From 70-18 sp041691815 (lineage in GTDB: Bacteria; Pseudomonadota; Alphaproteobacteria; Acetobacterales; Acetobacteraceae), in the NCBI GenBank assembly GCA_041691815.1, contig JBEPTZ010000196.1, forward strand, positions 1 through 5,967: DNA of 5,967 bases, in the 5' to 3' direction. Each line of letters opens with the position of its first letter. Position 1 is the first letter of the stretch. The position numbers and the translations under genes were made by a program. Positions 1 to 3,704 of the stretch are shown piece after piece. The notes under the pieces were generated by a model. That model searched no databases. It saw only the letters and a list, made by a program, of their open reading frames with translations, and was not told the origin of the DNA.

Positions 1-159
1 ATCTGGCCCTTCGTGCCGCACCGCCTGCGCCTGAAAGTCCCCGGCCTCACCGGCCGCCGCCTCGGCGAACATGCGTCGGTTCCCAACGCATGCGAAACAC
101 CGGCAAGCCGCGGCACATCATCGTTGCGACGATCCACGGCAAAAACGCCGGCTGGCTGA
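1..159 (+). CDS. 3' end of an unrecognised plus-strand gene (partial)
   Basis: Frame 1 is open from the left edge to a TGA at 157-159 and ends in about 52 residues beginning IWPFVPHRLRLKVPGLTG. Over roughly the first 23 codons the hand-counted G/C content by codon position is about 78%, 52% and 96%. That is the pattern expected for a real plus-strand gene in a GC-rich genome, and it fits better than the overlapping minus-strand reading. After about position 70 third-position G/C falls to about 55%, so the last 29 codons do not look like conserved coding sequence. The stop codon lies inside the terminator hairpin of the convergent lyase gene. No family is recognised. The tail may be a frameshifted or replaced C terminus (see findings). 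Confidence 0.35.
   Translation: MWPFVPHRLRLKVPGLTGRRLGEHASVPNACETPASRGTSSLRRSTAKTPAG
70..92. repeat. Short perfect inverted repeat (7-bp arms)
   Basis: CATGCGT at 70-76 is the reverse complement of ACGCATG at 86-92, with a 9-nt loop. There is no following T-run, so it is not an intrinsic terminator in either direction. It sits exactly where the codon bias of the left-edge reading frame disappears. It could mark a recombination scar or be a chance hairpin in GC-rich DNA. Confidence 0.35.
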
Positions 160-175
160 TATCTCAGCCCCCCGG
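141..175 (-). terminator. Intrinsic terminator of the PEP mutase/isocitrate lyase family gene
   Basis: Read on the minus strand, an inner 6-bp stem GGCTGA/TCAGCC with a GATA loop is extended, across a 2x2 internal loop, by an outer CCGG/CCGG stem. Two bases later comes a TTTTT run (complement of 145-141). The structure begins about 50 nt after the TAG of the lyase gene, which suggests that its transcript ends here. On the plus strand the hairpin has no T-run, so it should act on the minus strand only. Confidence 0.6.
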
Positions 176-226
176 ATCGTGCCAGCACAGCTCCGCCGCT
201 CAGCATCGGATCCGGAGCGTGGCGCT

Positions 227-1117
227 CTACGAGCCGCCGTCACGACTGTCGACGGCGCCATGACGCTGTTCGAAGGCGTGTACCGCCGGAAAACCCATCA
301 GCGTGTTCATGTCGGCGAATGCCAGCATCCTGGCCTCGCTGCCGGAGCCGATGCCGGCGGTTTTCAACTGGCGGTAGACGGTTTGCAGCGCACCGGCGGC
401 AGCCAGGAATCCGGAGCCCGGATAAAGCGCGATCCGAAAGCCCATGGTCGCCAGCTCGGCCGCGGAGAGATAGGGCGTGCGCCCGCCCTCGACCATGTTG
501 GCCAGCAGCACGGCACCCTTGAAGGTCTCGGCGACGCGGCGCAGTTCCTCCAGGCTTTCCGGACTTTCGACAAACAGCACATCCGCGCCGGCGTCGAGAA
601 ACCGCTCGGCGCGCCGCAGCGCGGCATCCATACCCTCGGCGTAGCGGGCATCGGTACGCGCGACGATCAGAAAATCCCGGCTCGGCCGAGCCTCCACGGC
701 GACGCGGATCTTGGCCACCGCGTCATCGGCGGGGATCACCCGGCGGAATGCGGTATGGCCGCATTTCTTGGGAAATTCCTGGTCTTCCAGCTGGATGCCG
801 GCGGCACCGGCGGCGGCATAGCCGCGCACGGTGCGATCGACGTTCAGCAAGCCGCCATAGCCGGTGTCGCCGTCGGCGATGAATGGCAGGCCGGTGGAAC
901 TGGCGATGCAGCGCACCCGGTCAAGCATTTCGCTGTAGCTGGCAACCCCGGCATCGGCCACCCCGAGCGAGGAGGCGGCCGCGCCGTAGCCGGTCATATA
1001 CAGGGCGTCGAAGCCGATGCTGGCCGCCATCCTGGCAGAAATGCCGTCGTAGACACCTGGCAGCGTCAGGCAGCCCTGCCGTTGCAGTATCGCCCGCAAG
1101 GTCGCTGGTTCGGTCAT
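227..1117 (-). CDS. Isocitrate lyase/PEP mutase superfamily lyase (oxaloacetate decarboxylase-like)
   Basis: This 296-residue protein is a full-length member of the isocitrate lyase/phosphoenolpyruvate mutase superfamily: single-domain, Mg-dependent TIM-barrel enzymes that make or break C-C or P-C bonds in 2-oxo or 2-hydroxy acids. Visible motifs are the N-terminal PGVYDGISARM (20-30), the metal-binding ADGDTGYGG (81-89), the acidic pair in QLEDQ (109-113), the family signature KKCGH (117-121) with catalytic-loop Cys119, ARTDA (153-157) and VESP (183-186). The Cys in KKCGH favours a lyase or decarboxylase over a true phosphonate-forming PEP mutase. Candidates are methylisocitrate or 2,3-dimethylmalate lyase and oxaloacetate decarboxylase; the sequence does not decide among them, and no propionate- or phosphonate-pathway genes lie alongside. 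The ATG at 1117 is supported by AGGAGG five bases upstream. It lies 79 bp after the COQ9-family gene and could be last in the same operon. Confidence 0.9.
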   Translation of the reverse strand: MTEPATLRAILQRQGCLTLPGVYDGISARMAASIGFDALYMTGYGAAASSLGVADAGVASYSEMLDRVRCIASSTGLPFIADGDTGYGGLLNVDRTVRGYAAAGAAGIQLEDQEFPKKCGHTAFRRVIPADDAVAKIRVAVEARPSRDFLIVARTDARYAEGMDAALRRAERFLDAGADVLFVESPESLEELRRVAETFKGAVLLANMVEGGRTPYLSAAELATMGFRIALYPGSGFLAAAGALQTVYRQLKTAGIGSGSEARMLAFADMNTLMGFPAVHAFEQRHGAVDSRDGGS

Positions 1118-1122
1118 GTCAT

Positions 1123-1128
1123 CCTCCT
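1123..1128 (-). promoter_or_regulatory. Strong Shine-Dalgarno AGGAGG of the lyase gene
   Basis: The minus strand reads AGGAGG with a 5-nt spacer to the ATG at 1117. This is the best ribosome site in the window and fixes the start codon. A well-translated gene with its own strong ribosome site and its own terminator fits either an independent unit or the last cistron of the def operon. Confidence 0.75.
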
Positions 1129-1172
1129 GTCATTCCTGCCGGGCTGACGGTATCCCCCGAGGGCGTCGGCCG

Positions 1173-1191
1173 CTGCCGGATTCTGCGGCAG
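1173..1191 (-). other. GC-rich hairpin between the COQ9-family gene and the lyase gene
   Basis: CTGCCG (1173-1178) and CGGCAG (1186-1191) form a perfect 6-bp stem with a 7-nt loop. It starts about 6 bases after the COQ9-family stop codon on the minus strand. No T-run follows, so it is not a standard intrinsic terminator. It could stabilise the 3' end of a processed upstream transcript or have no role. The rest of the 79-bp gap shows no convincing promoter. Confidence 0.35.
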
Positions 1192-1196
1192 ACCGC

Positions 1197-1835
1197 TCAG
1201 GCGGCCGCGGCGCCGGGCTGCCCCGGCCTGAATCGCGCGAACACGCCCTCGCAGCGCCGCCGCGCCCGCCCGATCGCCGCCACCCCGGCCAGCCGCCGAT
1301 CGAGGAACGCCAGCACCGCCGCGTCGTCCTCGTCGTGCCGGCCCAGCCAGAACAGCAAGGTGCTGCCATACACGCCGGCGAGGATGGCCCGCTTGCTGTA
1401 CCAGGAGAAATCCGCCGAGCTGTCGCCGGCGGCATGCCAGATGGCGTCCACCGTGCGGGCGGTACAGCGCAGTGCCACCGCCTTGCGTCCGGGCAGCGCG
1501 AGCTTGCCGGCGGCCCGACGCAGCGCCGCCTTGTCCGGCGCCAGCAGCCGCAGCCGCAGCGCGACCAGCGCCCGCACCCGCGCCGGCACCCGCAGCGCCG
1601 GCAGATCGAGCGCCTCCGCTTCGGCCGTCATCCGCCGGTCGGTGAGGTCGGCGAACGCCTCGATCATGTCCATCCCGCCGCCGGGGAACAGCAATTCGGC
1701 ATCCGCCGGGTCGCCGCCGCCATCGCGCAGCCCTTGCCGCAGCGCCGCCGCGGTCCAGCCCAGCGCCGGCACATGCGGCAACGCCGCCGCCAGCGCCGCG
1801 TCGCGCTCCGCCGAGCGCTCCACCATGCAGTTCAT
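1197..1835 (-). CDS. COQ9-family protein (ubiquinone biosynthesis accessory factor)
   Basis: The 212-residue product matches the COQ9 family, lipid-binding TetR-fold helical proteins that assist hydroxylation steps of ubiquinone biosynthesis (in eukaryotes, by presenting substrate to COQ7). The clearest evidence is the C-terminal block WHAAGDSSADFSWYSKR (133-149), followed by AILAGVYGSTLLFWL, which carries the family's hallmark pattern: AGD, an Asp, W-Y-[ST]-KR, then VY and a Trp. The upstream segment GMDMIEAFADLTDRRM (54-69) is also typical. Length is normal. No signal peptide is evident; the hydrophobic C-terminal helix may contact membrane lipid. The start ATG at 1835 overlaps the deformylase stop in ATGA, and AGGTG lies 5 nt upstream, so translational coupling to def is likely. 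An internal ATG at 1826 is possible but less well placed. Confidence 0.85.
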   Translation of the reverse strand: MNCMVERSAERDAALAAALPHVPALGWTAAALRQGLRDGGGDPADAELLFPGGGMDMIEAFADLTDRRMTAEAEALDLPALRVPARVRALVALRLRLLAPDKAALRRAAGKLALPGRKAVALRCTARTVDAIWHAAGDSSADFSWYSKRAILAGVYGSTLLFWLGRHDEDDAAVLAFLDRRLAGVAAIGRARRRCEGVFARFRPGQPGAAAA

Positions 1836-2374
1836 GATTGCACCTGGGTCTGGGCGCGGGCGATTTCCTCGTTGAAGCCGAACAGGCTGAAATCGGTCAT
1901 CCGCATCGGATACAGCACGCCGTTCAGGTGGTCGAACTCGTGCTGCACCACGCCGGCATGAAATCCGGTCACCTCGCCGCCGACCGGCCTGCCCTCGGTA
2001 TCGACCCCCTTGTAGCGGATGCGCCAGGCGCGGGGCACCGCTGCGCGCAGGCCGGGGATCGACAGGCAGCCCTCCCAGCGCAGCCGCTGGTCGTCGCCGA
2101 GCAACTCCACTTCCGGGTTGATCACCACGCCATTCGGCATCACCGCGGTATCCTCGGCATCACCGCTGGCCCGCGCCGGGTTCACCCGGAACACGAATAA
2201 CCGCAGCGGCACATGCACTTGCGGGGCGGCGAGGCCGGCGCCGCTGGCATCGTCCATGGTCTCGATCATATCGGCCACCAGACGCCTGATCTCCGGCGCG
2301 GTGGGGTCGGCCACCGGCTCGCAGCGCTGCAGCAGCACGGGATGGCCCATGCGGGCGATCTTCAGGATGGCCAT
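1832..2374 (-). CDS. def: Peptide deformylase
   Basis: The 180-residue product removes the N-formyl group from the initiator methionine of new proteins, a cytoplasmic metalloenzyme (normally Fe2+) acting at the ribosome exit. All three signature motifs are present: motif 1 GAGLAAPQ (45-52) with the conserved Gln, motif 2 EGCLS (101-105) with metal ligand Cys103, and motif 3 HEFDH (145-149) with metal ligands His145 and His149 and catalytic Glu146. Length is typical. The start MAILKIARMGHP matches the family N terminus and has GGAG 5 nt upstream. The usual partner fmt is not adjacent; the gene is instead coupled by a 4-bp overlap to a COQ9-family gene. It may therefore be a second deformylase copy, as many alphaproteobacteria have more than one, but the window cannot show whether another exists. 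Confidence 0.95.
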   Translation of the reverse strand: MAILKIARMGHPVLLQRCEPVADPTAPEIRRLVADMIETMDDASGAGLAAPQVHVPLRLFVFRVNPARASGDAEDTAVMPNGVVINPEVELLGDDQRLRWEGCLSIPGLRAAVPRAWRIRYKGVDTEGRPVGGEVTGFHAGVVQHEFDHLNGVLYPMRMTDFSLFGFNEEIARAQTQVQS

Positions 2375-2595
2375 GATGACTCCGATTCGGTTCGACGCCC
2401 TCTATATGAGGCTGCGGAAAACCCTTTGGCGAGGGCGCGGGAGCATGTTATAGCGCCATTCTCGCTGGTTCGGTGTCGATTGCGGTACCGGACCCGTATC
2501 CTTATGCCGTCCCTGGACGATAACCCAAGGGGGCGGCCGTCATCATCGCAGCCCGATCGTCGGGGTGCAGTTCAGTTGCAGGAGTAGGCGGCCAA
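2375..2595. promoter_or_regulatory. Divergent intergenic region between def and rpsU
   Basis: This 221-bp region must hold the promoters for the leftward def operon and rightward rpsU. On the minus strand TATAAC (2453-2448) resembles a -10 box and TCGACA (2479-2474) a -35 box, but their spacing of 20 is longer than ideal. For rpsU no convincing sigma70-like pair was found; the stretch TTGCGG...TATGCC around 2480-2505 is only a weak match. No small gene or strong terminator is visible. Only the existence of divergent promoters is well supported, not their exact sites. Confidence 0.35.
2580..2584 (+). promoter_or_regulatory. Ribosome binding site of rpsU (AGGAG), supports the GTG start
   Basis: AGGAG lies 11 nt upstream of the GTG at 2596, a slightly long spacer. 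No other start nearby gives the conserved bS21 N terminus MQVLVRDNN, so this site together with protein conservation sets the start at GTG. The combination of GTG and a long spacer may moderate translation. Confidence 0.6.
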
Positions 2596-2799
2596 GTGCA
2601 GGTTCTGGTACGCGACAACAATGTCGATCAGGCGCTCAAGGCGCTCAAAAAGAAGATGCAGCGCGAAGGCATCTTCCGCGAGATGAAGCTGCGCCGCCAC
2701 TACGAGAAGCCCTCCGAACGCCGCGCCCGCGAGGCCGCCGAGGCCGTCCGCCGCGCCCGCAAGATGGAGCGCAAGCGCCTGGAGCGGGAAGGCTTCTAG
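2596..2799 (+). CDS. rpsU: 30S ribosomal protein bS21
   Basis: The 67-residue, very basic product is ribosomal protein bS21, a small-subunit protein near the 3' end of 16S rRNA and the mRNA exit/anti-Shine-Dalgarno region that helps initiation. The conserved N-terminal half MQVLVRDNNVDQALKALKK (1-19) and the block REGIFREMKLRRHYEKPS (23-40) are diagnostic. The C-terminal half is a long Arg/Lys/Ala/Glu-rich helix ending LEREGF, as in alphaproteobacterial bS21. The start is GTG, chosen because translation from it gives the canonical N terminus. The gene is a single-gene unit: divergent from def, followed within 30 nt by a strong intrinsic terminator, and convergent with the PaiB-like gene. Codon use is strongly GC-biased, as in its neighbours. 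Confidence 0.96.
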   Translation: MQVLVRDNNVDQALKALKKKMQREGIFREMKLRRHYEKPSERRAREAAEAVRRARKMERKRLEREGF

Positions 2800-2823
2800 T
2801 CCCGCCGGCGACAAGTCACAGCA

Positions 2824-2858
2824 AAAAAGGCCATCGGGAATTTTCCGGTGGCCTTTTT
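2824..2858 (+). terminator. Intrinsic terminator of rpsU
   Basis: The arms are 2824-2837 and 2845-2858 around a 7-nt loop. The stem core is GGCCATCGG against CCGGTGGCC, with one G-T wobble, flanked by an A5 run before and a T5 run after. The stem thus extends by A-T pairs into the T-run, a classic factor-independent terminator starting about 25 nt after the rpsU stop. The flanking A-run means it could also work on the minus strand for readthrough from the PaiB-like gene. Confidence 0.9.
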
Positions 2859-2871
2859 GTTGTTCAGGGCA

Positions 2872-2916
2872 GGTCTTCTTTTTGTGAACAAAAAGAAGCA
2901 AAAAAACTTTTCATCC
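2872..2916 (+). repeat. AT-rich palindromic repeat, copy A
   Basis: The core 2875-2898 is a perfect inverted repeat: CTTCTTTTTGT, a GA centre, then ACAAAAAGAAG. It is followed by a C-A7-CTTTTCATCC tail. The same layout (GGT, palindrome, A-run, CTTTT, ATCC) recurs in opposite orientation at 2959-2997. It is markedly AT-rich in a GC-rich surrounding. It codes for nothing visible and looks like a small dispersed intergenic repeat or part of a termination structure; dispersal cannot be tested from one window. Confidence 0.6.
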
Positions 2917-2985
2917 ATTGGAGACTCCGGAATCTCCCGCGCTCCACTGTTGCAAGGCGGATAAAAGTTTTTTGGTTCTTTTTTG
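2889..2985. terminator. Candidate long bidirectional terminator-like stem-loop
   Basis: The tail of copy A (2889-2916) pairs, with a few mismatches and one-base offsets, with 2959-2985 over about 25 bp, leaving a 42-nt loop. The 3' arm carries long T-runs on either strand (TTTTTT at 2968-2973 and 2980-2984 on plus; T7 at the complement of 2900-2906 on minus). It lies just beyond the PaiB-like stop codon (3004-3006) and no simpler terminator for that gene is visible. It may therefore end leftward transcription and back up the rpsU terminator. The loop contains a further 18-nt near-palindrome centred on TCCGGA (2920-2937). Confidence 0.45.
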
Positions 2986-2997
2986 CAAATAAGAACC
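2959..2997 (-). repeat. AT-rich palindromic repeat, copy B (inverted)
   Basis: Read on the minus strand from 2997, this contains a 24-nt near-perfect palindrome (2997-2974; GGTTCTT ends, TTTGCAAA-like centre, one mismatched pair). It is followed by AAAAAACTTTTATCC. It aligns along its whole length with copy A in the same order with small indels, so the two are diverged copies facing each other. It begins 6 bp beyond the stop codon of the PaiB-like gene. Confidence 0.6.
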
Positions 2998-3003
2998 CTT
3001 GCT

Positions 3004-3603
3004 TCATACCGGCAACGTCGCCTCGATCAATTCCGCCACCGCCGCATCCCCCTGTGCCCGCAGCGCCGCGATCACCCCCTTGCGGTCAGCAGCACTGCGG
3101 TTCTGGCTCATCTTCCATTGCGCCTCGACCTTGTCCGGGTGCAGCCGGAAGGCGCGGATGCCTTTCAGCATGGCGGTGCGGTATTTTGCCTCCAGCGCGT
3201 CGATATCGAACGCCATTGCGTCATGGACCGCGAGCCGGCGCAGGATGGCGCAGGCGCCTTCGGTGTCGTCCACTGCTTCTAGCACGCCGTGCACATGCAC
3301 CGCCGCGTAGTTCCAGGTCGGCACCGAGGGCTGGGTTTGGTACCAGCCGGGGGTGATATAGGCGTGCGGCCCGCTGAACACCGCCAGCGCCCGGGCGCCA
3401 TCCAGGATGTCGGCCTGGGCGTTGGCGCGGCCGACATGCGCCGCCAGCACGAAGCCGTCACCCGCCCGGTCGACGATGAACGGGATGTGCGAGCCGTCCA
3501 TCGCGCCGCCCTCGTTGGTCACCAGCAGGCCGAACGGGTTGGCCTCGATCAGGCCGACGATGCGGCTGGTATCGGTTTCGATGAAGGCGGGGCGGAGATA
3601 CAT
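3004..3603 (-). CDS. PaiB-family FMN-binding split-barrel protein
   Basis: The 199-residue product belongs to the PaiB family (often named FMN-binding negative transcriptional regulator after Bacillus subtilis PaiB), with the split beta-barrel fold shared with pyridoxamine-phosphate oxidases. Family blocks occur in order: N-terminal MYLRPAF (1-7), PFGLLVT (23-29), HIPF (39-42), HVGRAN (56-61), FSGPHAYITPGWY (76-88), VPTWNYAAVHVHG (94-106) and KMSQNRSAADRKGVIAAL (164-181). Length is normal and the protein appears intact. The real activity of most homologues is unproven; a flavin-linked enzymatic or detoxifying role is as plausible as regulation, since no HTH is visible. The start at 3603 gives the conserved N terminus, but the ribosome site is weak (GGA about 8 nt upstream). 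It is divergent from a MocR regulator across 77 bp, which suggests that it is that regulator's target. Confidence 0.9.
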   Translation of the reverse strand: MYLRPAFIETDTSRIVGLIEANPFGLLVTNEGGAMDGSHIPFIVDRAGDGFVLAAHVGRANAQADILDGARALAVFSGPHAYITPGWYQTQPSVPTWNYAAVHVHGVLEAVDDTEGACAILRRLAVHDAMAFDIDALEAKYRTAMLKGIRAFRLHPDKVEAQWKMSQNRSAADRKGVIAALRAQGDAAVAELIEATLPV

Positions 3604-3649
3604 GGCGGCTATCCGGGAAAGGATGGTTTACGGGAACGGCTCAGTTAGA

Positions 3650-3677
3650 CTTATATTGGTCTACGGAGTTAAGCCAA
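3650..3677 (-). promoter_or_regulatory. Candidate promoter for the PaiB-like gene
   Basis: On the minus strand TTGGCT (3677-3672) and TATAAG (3655-3650) are separated by 16 nt, matching four and five of six sigma70 consensus bases. Transcription would start near 3643, about 40 nt before the ATG. The same AT-rich patch holds a plus-strand TATATT (3652-3657) that could serve the MocR gene, so the two promoters may overlap. Identified by eye only. Confidence 0.35.
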
Positions 3678-3704
3678 TCCATGCTCGATCTGATGGACCA
3701 ATCC
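3655..3704. promoter_or_regulatory. Candidate MocR operator: repeated ATTGG half-sites
   Basis: ATTGGTC (3655-3661) is the exact inverse of GACCAAT (3696-3702). CCAATCC occurs as a direct repeat at 3674-3680 and 3698-3704, 24 bp apart, a little over two helical turns. Another short inverted pair, TAGAC/GTCTA, lies at 3646-3650 and 3659-3663. MocR-type regulators commonly bind spaced direct or inverted half-sites between themselves and a divergent target. Here the sites overlap the candidate promoter and the first codons of the regulator gene, which would fit autoregulation. Binding is inferred. Confidence 0.35.

Noticed and set aside
1..72. A minus-strand start (ATG at 72-70, MFAEAAAGEAGDF) open to the left edge
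   Set aside because: The G/C content by codon position fits plus-strand frame 1 much better (the minus reading would need its highest G/C at first positions), and its ribosome site is poor. It cannot be fully excluded without more sequence.
71..1147. A long plus-strand open frame (358 codons) opposite the lyase gene
   Set aside because: It is the complement of a gene with full family motifs; its product is Gly/Ala/His/Gln-rich with no recognisable domain, as expected for an antisense shadow in GC-rich DNA.
1741..1815. Repeated GCCGCCAGCGCCGC-like units in the COQ9-family gene
   Set aside because: These are Ala-rich codons in a GC-rich gene rather than a distinct repeat element.
883..1961. 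Long plus-strand open frames opposite COQ9 and the deformylase
   Set aside because: They produce low-complexity Arg/Ser/Ala/Gln-rich products with no motifs and lie opposite well-supported genes.
2375..2595. A structured leader or riboswitch upstream of rpsU
   Set aside because: Only short 4-bp hairpins such as CCGA/TCGG near 2550 can be drawn; no known leader motif is visible.
2572..2901. A minus-strand open frame covering rpsU and its terminator
   Set aside because: It runs through the terminator and repeat region and lies opposite a textbook bS21 gene; no family similarity.
2872..2997. The inverted AT-rich repeats as a CRISPR array or insertion-sequence ends
   Set aside because: There are only two inverted copies, no regular spacers, no transposase frame between them (42-nt loop) and no target duplication.
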